64,000 nucleotides of DNA, taken from contig JACONQ010000005.1 in the NCBI GenBank assembly GCA_014281115.1, positions 3,720,001-3,784,000 on the forward strand, in the 5' to 3' direction. The notes below the pieces were generated by a model, which was not told the DNA's origin, did not search any database, and was given only the letters and a program-made list of their open reading frames with translations. The stretch's first letter is position 1. Each line of letters opens with the position of its first letter. Source of the DNA: Laburnicola sp. R22_1 (Eukaryota > Ascomycota > Dothideomycetes > Pleosporales > Didymosphaeriaceae). Of this stretch, positions 22,977 to 34,035 are shown one piece after another. Both the position numbers and the translations under genes were made by a program.

Positions 22977-25951
22977 ATGGATATCAACCAGGTGTTGGAG
23001 GGAACTCTCTCGGCCGGTGCGTACCTCCACGGCCCTCGTCGCGCCCTGCAGCCGGACTGACGCGCTCTACAGATGCAAACACCCGCCAGGCCGCCGAGCA
23101 GCAGCTCGCCCAGGCTGCCGAGTCCGACTTTGTGAGTCCCCCCTTGAGCAGGCTGTAGCCCACGCCGCTGCCTCGAACCCTCACTGACTGCTTCTCGCCC
23201 GCTAGCCCCAATATCTCACCATCCTCGGCACAGAGCTCGCCAACGAGCAGTCCCAGCCGCACATCAGAACCGCCGCCGGTATCGCGCTCAAGAACGCCTT
23301 TACGGCACGCGAGTATGCCCGGTTACGTCAGGTCCAGGAGCGGTGGCTCAACCTGGACCCGCAGATCAAGAACAGTGTGAAGCAGCTTGCCCTGGGGACC
23401 CTCTCCTCGTCAGATGCACGCGCGGGTCAGTCGGCCGCCCAGTTCATTGCCTCCATCGCGGCCATCGAGATACCCAAGAACCAATGGCCGGAGCTGATGC
23501 CCACCCTCGTCCAGAACGTCGGCGAGGGTGCGGACCACCAGAAGCAGGCCTCGCTGACCACAATCGGCTTCATTTGCGATTCAGATGACTTGGAGCTGCG
23601 GGAAGCCCTGCAGCACCACTCCAACGCCATCCTCACCGCCGTTGTTCAGGGTGCACGCAAGGAGGAGACGAACAATGACGTGCGGTATGCGGCTATCTCA
23701 GCGCTCGGCGACTCGATCGAGTTCGTGCGGTCCAACTTTGAGAATGAAGGCGAGCGGAACTACATCATGCAGGTCATCTGCGAGGCGACACAGGCAGATG
23801 ACAGCCGCATCCAGCAGGGTTCGTATGGCTGTCTGAATAGGATAATGGGCCTGTACTATGACAAGATGCGGTTCTATATGGAGAAGGCGCTGTTCGGATT
23901 GACCATCCAGGGCATGAAGAACGAGGAGGAGGATGTCGCTAAGCTGGCCATTGAATTCTGGTGCACCGTATGCGAGGAGGAAATTTCCATTGAGGATGAC
24001 AATCATCAGGTACGTGCAGTTACCCGACCTGGGGATGACATGGTGCTAACGTTCTTCCAGGCCCAGGCTGAGGGCTCCACCGAGCTGCGGGAGTACTTCA
24101 ACTTTGCACGAGTAGCTACCCAGGAGGTCGTACCGGTGCTGCTCGAGCTTCTTGCCAAGCAAGATGAGGACGCCGACGACAACGAGTACAACATCTCCCG
24201 CGCCGCGTACCAGTGTCTGCAGCTCTGGGCGCAATGCGTAGGCAGCGGCGTTGTGCCTGCTGTCCTTCAATTCGTCGAAAAGAACCTCCGCTCAGAAGAC
24301 TGGCATTACAGGGATGCGGCAGTCTCTGCGTTTGGTGCTATCATTGAGGGCCCAGAAGATCACGTCCTAGAACCACTTGTCACGCAGGCTTTGCCCGTTA
24401 TGATCTCCATGATGGACGACCCAGTGATTCACGTCAAGGACTCTGCCGCCTACGCTCTAGGTCGCATTTGCGAGGGTTGCCCCAACGCTGTTGATGAGCA
24501 GCAGCACCTTCCCTCGTTCATTGGTGCTCTGTTTAATGGTCTTTCAAGCCACACTAAGATGGCATCGTCGTGCTGCTGGGCTTTGATGAACCTCGCGGAT
24601 CGTTTCGCTGGTGAGCCTGGGTGCCAAACGAACGCTCTGTCACCCCACTTCCAGCAGAGTATTCAGCACATCCTTCAGGTCACCGAGCGCGGCGATGCCG
24701 ACAACCAGCTGCGCACGGCTGCTTACGAGGTGCTCAACTCTTTCATCAACAACTCTGCCAACAACGACATCGGACTTGTTGCTACGCTTTCAGGTGTCAT
24801 TCTGGAGCGCTTAGAGAAGTCTATTCAGCTTCAGTCGCAGGTGCTCAGTGTCGAGGACAAGTTGACTCTTGAGGAGATGCAGACGAGCTTGGCTAGCGTT
24901 GTGATGGTATGTTGCTGCTCAACCCTCTTGGATCTCACTAACACATAAGCAGGCAATCGTCCAGCGACTGGAGAGTGATATCAAGCCTCAGGCGGACCAC
25001 ATTATGCAGATCCTGCTTACTTTGCTTTCCACCCTGCCCCCCAAGTCTAGCGTTCCGGATGCGGTTTTCGCCGCGATCGGCTCTATTGCGACGGCTTTGG
25101 AGGAGGATTTTATCAAGTACATGGATGCATTCTCCAAGTTCCTTTATAATGCGTTGGGCAATCAAGAGGAGCCTGGTCTATGCTCTATGGCGATTGGTCT
25201 CGTCAGCGACATCACACGAGCACTGGGCCCGAAGGTCCAGCCATACTGCGATGCCTTTATGAACTATCTCCTTAACAACCTCCGGAGTAACCAGCTAGGT
25301 AACCAGTTCAAACCGGCTATCCTTCAATGCTTTGGCGATATTGCCCATGCTATTCTTGGCGCTTTTCAGACATACCTTGCTGTTGTAGCGCAGGTGCTTC
25401 AGCAGGCGTCGTCCGTGTCCATGACTACCGAGGGCAATTTCGAGATGATAGACTACGTCACCTCATTGAGGGAGGGCATAATGGATGCTTGGGATGGTAT
25501 TATCGTCGCTATGAAGTCGAGCGGCAACACCCAGCTGCTTGCTCAGTACCTGGACTCTATCTTTGAGCTCCTTCGTATCGTTCAGTCGGACAGCAACCGC
25601 ACCGAAGGGCTACTGCGCTCGTCATGCGGCGTCATTGGGTAAGTGTCGTGTCCTAGCTTGACTTTCTTCGTGCTAATCTGCCACAGTGATCTCGCTGACG
25701 CTTTCCCGAACGGCGACATCCGGGAATATTTCCGTCATGACTTCCTGACTACGATGACCAGGGAAACTCGCGCGAACCAAGACTTCTCCAACCGCACACG
25801 GGATACCGCACGATGGGCACGCGAGCAGATTAAGCGTCAAGTCGGTGAGTGTTTTGCTTTTTCCTACTTTGCTCTACCTGAGACAATTTTAAACACCCAA
25901 GCAACATCGACTGACTCCCTCCAAGGCGGCAATCAGGGTGTCATGGCCTGA
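22977..25951 (+). CDS. KAP95: Importin subunit beta-1 (karyopherin beta-1)
   Basis: Seven exons (22977-23016, 23073-23131, 23206-24009, 24061-24906, 24953-25638, 25687-25844, 25926-25951) encode 872 residues, the usual size of the family. The N-terminus with Asn-Gln-Val-Leu-Glu and the Gln-Tyr-Leu..Leu pattern is the importin-N domain that contacts RanGTP; the rest is a chain of HEAT repeats, including the acidic Asp/Glu-rich loop (Gln-Asp-Glu-Asp-Ala-Asp-Asp-Asn-Glu, near residue 330) known to contact Ran and importin alpha. The protein carries importin alpha with its NLS cargo through the nuclear pore. The 51-bp intron at 24010-24060 is a multiple of three and open, so retention would add 17 residues without a stop. 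Splice sites are canonical throughout; the last exon codes only eight full residues. Confidence 0.95.
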
Positions 25952-26941
25952 TTGCCTTGGACTCCGTTCCCTGCATCGTGTCAGCATTAGCTTGCAGTTT
26001 GATGTCACGCTAGATCCCCTTTGGGGAGTTGTCTGGCTGTTGACTAAACTTGAGCTCTAGTGCGCGCATTCATGATGGACGGGAGATCCCTGGACCCGGG
26101 CAAGCAGCGTCGATTTCCAGCAGCGCTAAAGCCTTCTCTTTATGTTGAAGAATGAGCTTCTTACGGCAGAAACGACACGCTGGTATTTGCCAGCACTCCC
26201 CTGGTCGACGATCTACCCGGCTTATTGTCCAACTCTAGCCAGAGGTAAGACGACCTGGGACAATGCTTCGATGCGGCCCGATCAATCAAGTTCACGCACC
26301 CCCGTCCCATTCCTCAGCTCCCCCGGAACCCCATCCCCGGCATCAATTCCGATCTCAACGCACCCACCCGCACCGAATCACCCCACCCTCCACAACAACA
26401 CGAATGAGCACACTCTCCAAAACGTCATGTAACACGAATAAGTCTTGTAAGGCAGACCATCAGAAGGGGTCTAGCCATGGAGAATATAGATAGTTATGGA
26501 ATACGGATCATCACCCATCACGCAGCATTGTCCCTTTTGTTTTTAATCTTCATGAATGCCGCTGCCAGAGGGCGAAGTGGATAATTCAACTTCTTCTTTT
26601 CATTCGAAGTGAAACAAGGGGTGGATGACGGCGTGTAGTGTAGATTTCGATAGTTGGTTCTAACGGCATTGGAATAGTTGTGTCCTGCGCTTGTGGAATG
26701 ATGATGAATATGAACGACTATGGGTGATGTTATATGGTGTGGATGGTATCTATTGGCCTGCTATCTTGGGCGCAAAGCAAAGGGAAACCACGTGTGACAC
26801 AAAAGGTGACTAGCTGATGAATAAGATATTGAAAGCAACTGTAAGAAGACTCCAGCACGGACCAACAATGGCTATCGATTAAGCCGACATAACGCGAACG
26901 GTCGCGACGTGCCAATCCCACGCGCTTCGGGCTTCTTTACA
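25952..26941. other. Intergenic, no gene seen
   Basis: Nearly 1 kb between two genes on the same strand. Short open frames (for example 26142-26432) have Pro/Thr/His-rich low-complexity translations and no domain. No repeat found. Confidence 0.55.
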
Positions 26942-27697
26942 ATGTACCACCTCTTTAAGTCTATCTACCTACATGCGACAAGCAAAGAAGGTACGGCCGT
27001 CTTCTCGTATCCGCCAATTGCCGCACCCTCCACTTCTCAACCCTGAATCCATCCCAGGCTCAAGCTTACAGTGAGCCCAGAGTACTCCATCCTCCTCCTC
27101 GGCCTCGACAACGCAGGCAAAACCACGCTCCTCGAACAAATAAAAGCCACCTACACATCACAAAACGCCAACCTCAAAACCGTACCCACAGTCGGCCAAA
27201 ACGTCGCCACCATCTCCCTCCCCCCACCGCACCCCCCGATCTATCTCAAAATCTGGGACGTCGGCGGACAACACAGCCTGCGGGGCCTCTGGCAATCCTA
27301 CTACACATCATGCCACGCCATCGTCTTCGTGATCGACAGCTCCGACGTAGGCAACGCCTCGCTGACGGAGCTCTCGTCCAACATGCCGGCGTCGGACGCG
27401 GGCCGGCTCGAGGAATGCCGGTTGGTGCTGGAATCGATACTTGGGAGCGAGGAGACGAGCGGGGTGCCTGTGCTAGTGCTGGCGAATAAGCAGGATAGGG
27501 AGGATTGTGTGGAGGTTGTTCGGATCAAGGAGGGGTTTGTGAGGAAGGTTTTTGAGGGGGGGATGGGCGGGTGTGTAAGGGATAGTAGGGTTTTGCCGTG
27601 TAGTGCGTTGACGGGGGTGGGGGTTAGGGAGGCGGTGGAGTGGTTGTGCTCGAGGGTGCAGTGGAATAGGGAGGCTAGGCCGCCGGTTATGCGGTAG
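26942..27697 (+). CDS. ARL3: Arf-like GTPase of the Arl3/ARFRP1 group
   Basis: A 49-base first exon (26942-26990) joins, over an 81-bp intron, to 27072-27697 for 224 residues. The first exon restores the N-terminus Met-Tyr-His-Leu and the Ala-Thr-Ser-Lys-Glu that precede the GTPase core in this group. There is no Gly2, so no myristoylation; yeast Arl3 instead has an acetylated N-terminus and is brought to the trans-Golgi by Sys1, where it recruits Arl1. GTP-binding motifs are intact: Gly27-Leu-Asp-Asn-Ala-Gly-Lys-Thr, Thr56 in switch I, Trp78-Asp-Val-Gly-Gly-Gln83, Asn155-Lys-Gln-Asp158 and a Cys-Ser-Ala near 190. Codon use shifts half-way from C-ending to G-ending codons, as in other genes of this window. 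Confidence 0.92.
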
Positions 27698-28122
27698 GTT
27701 GGTTTGGTGGGTTGGTTTGGTGGGTTGGTGGGGGTGGGAAGTCTGGCCGTTTTGGTTGCTTAGATGGTGAGATGGATGGATTGGTTTGAGGTTATATACC
27801 CTTTTGTTTGGGGTGCTGGGGGTTGTTTTTGGGGCATTGGACGGGCGACTGGCTTGGTTATATCATATATGCAATCAATCAATGAATCTCAGCATGTGTA
27901 TTGTTTCTGATTGTCTATGTCTAGCTTCGTTCGGTGTACAGGATATCATTGGAAAAGAACGAGCTTTACATGTAATGGAAAGTCCCCAGATTTGGTAGAT
28001 GATTAATTTGGAGGAAGCACTGTCTTCAACGTCTGATGTGAACCAAGAGGGGACTTCCACTTGAAGCTTGGGCCACATAGCTCGGTCAAGCACCAAAAAA
28101 TCATGGCAACCCGCACGCTCCA
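27698..28122. other. Intergenic
   Basis: Starts with a duplicated GGTTGGTTTGGTG unit (27699-27730) and a GT-rich stretch, the 3' region of the GTPase gene; no gene seen. Confidence 0.55.
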
Positions 28123-29917
28123 ATGTCGCTCTACTACGAAGCAGCCGCCATCCTCGCGAACCCCGAAAAGACAGGCGGCTCTCTAAAATCCAGGCTCTAC
28201 AACAAAAACGACGGCAAGAGCGCTCCAGCTCAGCTCTTCGCTCTGATCAGCGAAGCGTCGAAATGGTCGCTCCTGCTGAAGGAAGTCATTGAGAAGTGCG
28301 GGCTGTTAGCCGAGGAGAAAAAGGTGAGCGCTCACAGATACGTCGCTCTGTGTACGCATGGGGGTTACTGACGTGTGATAGCTCACGCCCGTCCTTGCGC
28401 TGCTTCTTACCCACGATTTGCTCCTCGCGAAGAAAGGCGTGGCCGCAGCGTCCAACCACGTCCTCAAACTCGCCATCCTCCGACACAAAGCGCGGCTTGG
28501 CGCTGAATTCACGAAAGCGCGAATACGACGCGGATATGCTACGCTGCAAGGGCTGAGAGAAGCCGTGGACAATGGAGAGTTGGTCGAGGGTGGCGAGGCG
28601 GAGAAGAGGAGCTACAGACACCCGCGGTGGGTACGCGTGAATACGCTCCAGACGAGTGTGGTGGAGCAATTGTCTACGACTTTTGCGGCGTACGAGAAGG
28701 TCGACGAGCTGAGCCATGTCCAGCGGGCATCTGCGTCGGCGAAGGTGTATTTTCAGGACTTGAATATTCCCAACTTGCTCGCTCTTCCGCCGAAGATTGA
28801 TCTTACCAAGTCGGCTGCGTATGCGGATGGAGCCATCATATTCCAGGACAAGGCTTCGTGCTTTCCCGCTTATCTGCTGGACATGGCACCGGATGATGGG
28901 CATGTGATAGATGGGTGTGCGGCGCCGGGCAACAAGACTACGCATTTGGCTGCGATAGTGTCGGAGCGGAATGCAGGGGGTGCGCAGCAGAAGGTCTTCG
29001 CGTTTGAGAGGGATAAAGCAAGAGCTGTTACGCTGCAGAAGATGGTTAAACGTGCATCGGCGGGCTCGATTGTGTCGACCAAAGCTGGCGCAGATTTTCT
29101 CGCGGCGAATCCAGACTCCCAGGAGTTTGCGAACGTTGGCGCGATTCTACTTGATCCGAGTTGCTCGGGGAGCGGCATCGTTGGGCGGGATGATGCGATT
29201 AAGATGCACTTGCCTGCTCAAACAGCAGGAAATGGGGCGTTTCCTGATGGCAAGAAGGACAAGAAACGGAAGAGGGATCACAGTACTCGCGACAACGCTG
29301 ATAATAGCACGACCTTGAGTCTCGGCTTGGACGACTCGGCGCCCGAGGAAACACCTATCGAAGGCCAGCTCTCCGAACGGCTTACTGCTTTGTCGAGTTT
29401 TCAGCTTCGTATCCTCACACATGCGATGCGCTTTCCTCGGGCATGCAAGATCACGTACTCTACTTGTTCGATTCATTTCGAAGAAAACGAGGGGGTCATA
29501 TCCCAGGCTTTGGCCTCATCGATCGCAAAAGAGCGTGGCTGGAGGATATTGCCCAGGGCGAAACAGGTGCAAGGTCTGAGGGACTGGGAAAGGAGAGGAA
29601 TCTGGGAAGAAGGGAAGGTGGATGATGAGGTAGGTATAGACTCCGCTCAGAAAGAAGAGATATGCAATGCTTGCATACGCTGTGAGAAGGGAACGGAGGA
29701 AGGTACTATGGGCTTTTTCGTGGCCGCTTTCGTTCGGGAGGCCGGCCGAGAGCACAGCAAGGTTATGACGAATGATGCTAATGCTGAGGAACTCGAGGAC
29801 GAGTGGAATGGGTTCAGCGACGAGGATAAGGCTGACACGGTGGGTTCCGCGCAGCCTGTAGCGTTGCCTACCTCACAGGGTCCGAGAAAGAAGAGGAAAA
29901 AAGGGCGCATGCAGTGA
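28123..29917 (+). CDS. RCM1: 25S rRNA cytosine-C5 methyltransferase (Rcm1/NSUN5 type)
   Basis: Exons 28123-28323 and 28382-29917 encode 578 residues. It is a NOP2/Sun RNA m5C methyltransferase: SAM-binding Cys246-Ala-Ala-Pro-Gly-Asn-Lys-Thr, the motif IV Asp325-Pro-Ser-Cys-Ser-Gly-Ser-Gly and the motif VI Thr-Tyr-Ser-Thr-Cys429-Ser carry both cysteines needed for the covalent cycle. The N-terminal 200 residues with Tyr-Tyr-Glu-Ala-Ala and the Arg-Val-Asn-Thr RNA-binding segment match the Rcm1/NSUN5 group, which methylates one cytosine of the large-subunit rRNA in the nucleolus. An acidic insertion after motif IV (about residues 345-385) and a Lys/Arg-rich C-terminus, a likely nuclear/nucleolar signal, complete it. 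Confidence 0.93.
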
Positions 29918-30263
29918 ATCAGACTGTGGGGAGACAGTCACACACGCTGGTGCTCTGCGGTTGGCTGGGAATCGAGAGCAAGAACATTCAATACTATGCT
30001 TCACACAATGCTCCTTCCTGCTTCACAATCGTTACTTCCGTTCACAGCAACTTATCACATGACGGTAGGTGCCCAAGTGCCCAGGAGCCCAGGTGTGCAG
30101 GTGCCCAGGTGACTTAGCTTTTGGGCTGGAGCGCACAGGCAGCGAGCCTGGGGCTACTTCTCTCTCTCGAGCCAGCCGCTGTTTGACAATATCACCAGAC
30201 TCCGAGCTTCGTGCGACATCATCTTGTACGTCCAACCAACCTACTTGCCATCGCCCTTGATTG
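29918..30263. other. Intergenic with short GCCCAGGTG repeats
   Basis: At 30070-30112 the words GTGCCCAGG, AGCCCAGGTG and GTGCCCAGGTG follow one another, a small imperfect repeat. A related GTGCCC word also occurs in the first intron of the beta-mannosidase gene near 36845. Otherwise nothing seen. Confidence 0.5.
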
Positions 30264-32875
30264 ATGTCGACTCCTCCGGAATTAGACCTCTCGCGTGCGG
30301 GCTTGCAGAGGATCTCACAGTGGATCCGAGATGAGCTCGACCCGCTCGTTGCTCGAGAAGGGCCCCTCCGTCTCTTAGCCGACGATGTCTTGATCTTGCA
30401 CGACCTTCTCCAAGCGCTGAGAATGCCCAATACCATCACCGCAAAGGACCTGCGTGCTACAGGCATTCACAGAGCGATCATGGAGATAACTGGCGCAGCC
30501 ACCAGATGGCCAGGGCGATTGATAGGCGATTGCGACAAAATCATCACTGTGTGGACTAACAAGTTTGGACGTCTGGAGGACCTTCATCCCTTTCTGTACG
30601 GTAGAGGTGGGCGCCTGGAAGGCATCGCCTCGGCGGAGGAGACCTCGAAGCAGGCCAGTCAACAGATCCCATTGATGGCGCATGACGTATTATTGACTAT
30701 TGCTAGGCTCTCCTCAAACGTTGGGAAAATACGTGTCCTGAAAAGATCGCACCGAGGAGGTCTCATCGACTGGGCGACCTGGGTTTCAAGACTGGAGCGT
30801 ATGGTTCCGGTGCTCTCTGTTGATACGTTTGGGCTAATATCTTGACCTCAGGTGGTGGATCAGTCCTCTGTTTGCCTGCCACGCTGGCATTATTGATGTC
30901 GAGACCATCGAGGGCGGAATCTGCCACGACAAGCTTGGGGCATACGCGGTAGTGCTCATGGAAAGCGATGAGCTCATAGAATGGACGGATCTGTCCTTTA
31001 CTTATCGCAGCCGCATAGACGATCGGGGGAAATTTCGCTTGACGGCCGCTACACCAAAGAGCAGGGACCCCATCCGTGTTCTTCGAAGTCATGGTCTCAA
31101 CAGCATATGGGGCCCCAAGGCTGGTGTGAGATATGAGGGACTGTCAGTACCTTGGCCCTTTTAAGTTGCGTCTGCTGAAGAACGCACAGGTACCGCGTAG
31201 TAGGTTGGGCAGTCCATCTACCCGCCAAACAGAGAGCTATGAACGCCGGGCAACAAGTTCGACTCGTAGATATGGCTTACGACATCCATCTTGAGAGAAG
31301 TACCAGCATGTAACTTGTACTCGACACATGCTCATCATATACGTAGCTGATCCAGTACCGATGGAGGATCTGGCCAGATCACCAACAGCACGCGACCTCG
31401 ACGATTATTCGGAGTACAAACGCTTGCGCAAGGTCTATCGGGAACAGCGTAACAAGGCAAATGCTGCCGCTTCATTGAGCGCACACAAGATATGGCCTGT
31501 GCCCGCAAAAGTCGCACCACCTGTTACTCCTCTGGCTGTTCCGTTGACATTGAAGCCATCACCTGCTGGCTCCCATGTATCAATCGGCAATCAACACGTT
31601 ATGGCGTCTGGAGGTCTACAGAAACCGCTAAGCAAATCTCCGTCTAGGTCGTCTCAATCGAGGGCGTCTCCGTCGAGAGAGGGTACGTGGAAAGCACCTC
31701 CACCAGGGGCATCCCAACTGCAGGGATCTCCAGCGAAGGCGTCTCCTTCGAGGGAATCTCCACCAAAGGAAGTGGCGGCAGATGCACCCAACTCGCCGCC
31801 TAAAGAAGACCCGTTCCTTGCGACGCCTAAGAGTAGGACCTCGTTAGTGTTGGCAGGGCTGACCACTCGACGGCCATTGACCCGTACCGGGACAGCATTG
31901 AACGAAGTACCTGGCCAGACGGCCGATACCAAGGCATCACGATCAATCGCAAGCACAGCCCAAAGCCACCCTACCAACATCAAAGAAGTCGCGCCCTGGA
32001 TCGACTACGACCTCCCCCATCTAGCCCCTCCTGCTATCGACTTCGCCTTCACCAGGGGCCCAACCGTGCACAGTGGCGCGAACGACGAAGCGTTTGCGTT
32101 CCCTTCAGCGACCAGCTCGACCCACCACCCGACACCGCCCAGTACCATAAGCACCGCAAAGCGAAGAGAAGACAAAGACAGCATGCGCTCCCCCGCGCCG
32201 AGCCAGCTGCTGCTGAGCGCCGACCCAGACCTTCGAAGGCAAGCAAGCCGCAAGTCCATCTTCATGCGGAGTCGCAACCCGATAGCCAAGCTCCTCGACG
32301 GCACCGAAGACGCGACTGCGACCACGAGCAAGAAGAAGACGACGGCGGACTACTTCAGCCTCGCGCGGCCGCGCGCCGCATCCGTAACTCCGAAGCGTAA
32401 ACCGCAGGATAGTACTATCTCGCGAGGACGGCGACGGGCGCGCGCGAGCTCCTCTGGCGACATCGTAGCACAGCAGCAACCCAAATCGCCGATTCCCCAG
32501 CGCCCTTTTAGCCCCACGAGTCCGCTACTTCTTTTCGAGAGGCGCGACGCGGTGAGTTTTCCGTGTGGGTATGTTTTACCTACTACGCTAGGCTCTGCGG
32601 ATCAGAGTCTGGATGTGGTGGCGCGGCGGGAGTCGTGGGATGAGATGGCGGGCAAGGGAAATGGGGAGGCGGAGGCGTCGTCGCTGAGACAACACAGTCG
32701 TCTGCCTGTGGCGTTGAAGGATTTCATCTATAAGCCTGGGGGGGGTACGACTGCGATGGAGGGTGGGGAGTCGAATGGGGGGCAGGTTGTGTGGAGGGAT
32801 CCGTTTGGGAGGCCGAGTCTGGGGTTTAAGGGGGAGGGGAGTGAGGGGGTGGCGCCGGATGTGGTTGGGGAGTGA
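30264..32875 (+). CDS. SRA-YDG domain protein with long disordered C-terminal tail
   Basis: Best model: exons 30264-30796, 30852-31142, 31190-31299 and 31347-32875, 820 residues. Residues about 176-310 form an SRA-YDG-like domain: Trp-Trp near 179, Arg-Leu-Thr-Ala-Ala-Thr, then Gly269-Val-Arg-Tyr-Glu-Gly-Leu-Tyr-Arg-Val-Val-Gly-Trp, the family signature with Glu in place of the usual Asp. SRA domains of UHRF1 and plant SUVH proteins bind methylated cytosine; fungal members are little studied. The N-terminal 175 residues are alpha-helical with no named domain. The tail (from about 330) is rich in Ser, Pro, Arg and Lys with Ala-Ser-Pro-Ser-Arg-type repeats, probably nuclear. Exon 1 must end at a GC donor (GA|GCGTAT) to stay in frame. 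Without the fourth exon the protein would stop at 31313 with 315 residues; joining is preferred because the downstream frame starts with a charged segment that continues the domain. Confidence 0.75.
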
Positions 32876-34035
32876 GTGGGTGAGTGAGGTGGTGGGGTCG
32901 TTCGTGGTGTAGCAGGATTGGTTGGTGGGTGTTTTGGTAAGTGGGTTAGTGATGGACAGAGGAGTGTGTATTGCTAGTTACTAACTTGTATCGGGGTTGG
33001 TTTGGGTAGTCAGAGTTGGAGTCGGTGGGTGGGAGCGTGGTTCTTCAGCCTTTTGTCAATGATGGCTGGTTCTGGTGCTTTGGAATGTGCAGGTGGTTTG
33101 ATGATAGAAACGACTATGAGTATGAGTACGAGTGTATATGGATAGATAGTGGCTTATGCGTGTGGACCTAGAGTAGAGTCGGGTGTGTGGATACAATACA
33201 AGGTAAACTTGCATGCAGTCTTAGCCCCAGGTTTAGTTTTAGTATAAGTGTAAGATGCTAGATGCTAGATAATGCGTGGTGGTTTGCAGTGAAGTGAAGT
33301 GGAGTAAAGTAGGCTGTCTGCATTGTTATAGTATTGCTATATGTATATATCGCTTTTTTTGTGATCCCCTTTTCACGCTCTTTTTAATTACTAAGCAGGG
33401 GGCTCTGCTTTTTTTTGTCATGTTATTTGAGATGAAAGCCTTTGTTGTTCTACCCCTAGGTAGTTAATTTAACAACACATATATATAAATTTAGGTAAGT
33501 AAGCTATTTTTTAAGCCCTAGCTATATATAGTTAGGAATACGTGCTGCGCAGCAGATTAATGCGTGCTACGTAGTCTCGCCCGTTTTAGTACGCTCAGTT
33601 ATATCGGCTTTCGCGCTGGTGTTTCGACATTGGCAGGGTGAATGCCATTGATTGGTGGAGGGCGGCCGTTGCCATTGCCGCTCTTGGCAGGCACCGTGTT
33701 GCGTCATATCCCCAGGACCAGCATTCAGGACTCGCAACCTCCTGTTGGAACATCGACGTTGGCCAAGAGCGACCATGTATTGCAGTGTCCTTGATTTTGC
33801 TGTCGTGGGTGTACATTTACACCTAACACCACACCTGGACCCTCTGCCTCGCTCGCTCCTGCGCCTGCTCCACAACCTTCGATTGCGCATCGCCTACGCT
33901 GGATGCTATTCTTTATTTTCCGCATGCACCATAACATACACCCGTCATCGACCCACGTTCCTTCCAGTAGCCTGTATAATGGACTCCTGCAAGGAGCGAC
34001 GTGCGTTACATGCCACGGCATCTTCTGTTCTTCGC
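32876..34035. other. Intergenic with a small AT-rich scar
   Basis: First 600 bases are GT-rich 3' sequence. At 33465-33560 there is a short AT-rich patch (TTAATTTAACAACACATATATATAAATTTAGG, then CTAGCTATATATAG) with a base composition like the transposon block, perhaps the rest of a small mutated insertion. No gene seen; open frames upstream of 34036 are in frame with the next gene but lack protein-like features. Confidence 0.5.

Noticed and set aside
31328..32875. A separate gene starting at ATG 31328
   Set aside because: It begins 15 bases after the stop of the SRA frame, and a standard-size intron joins both in frame; one gene is simpler. Kept as an alternative.
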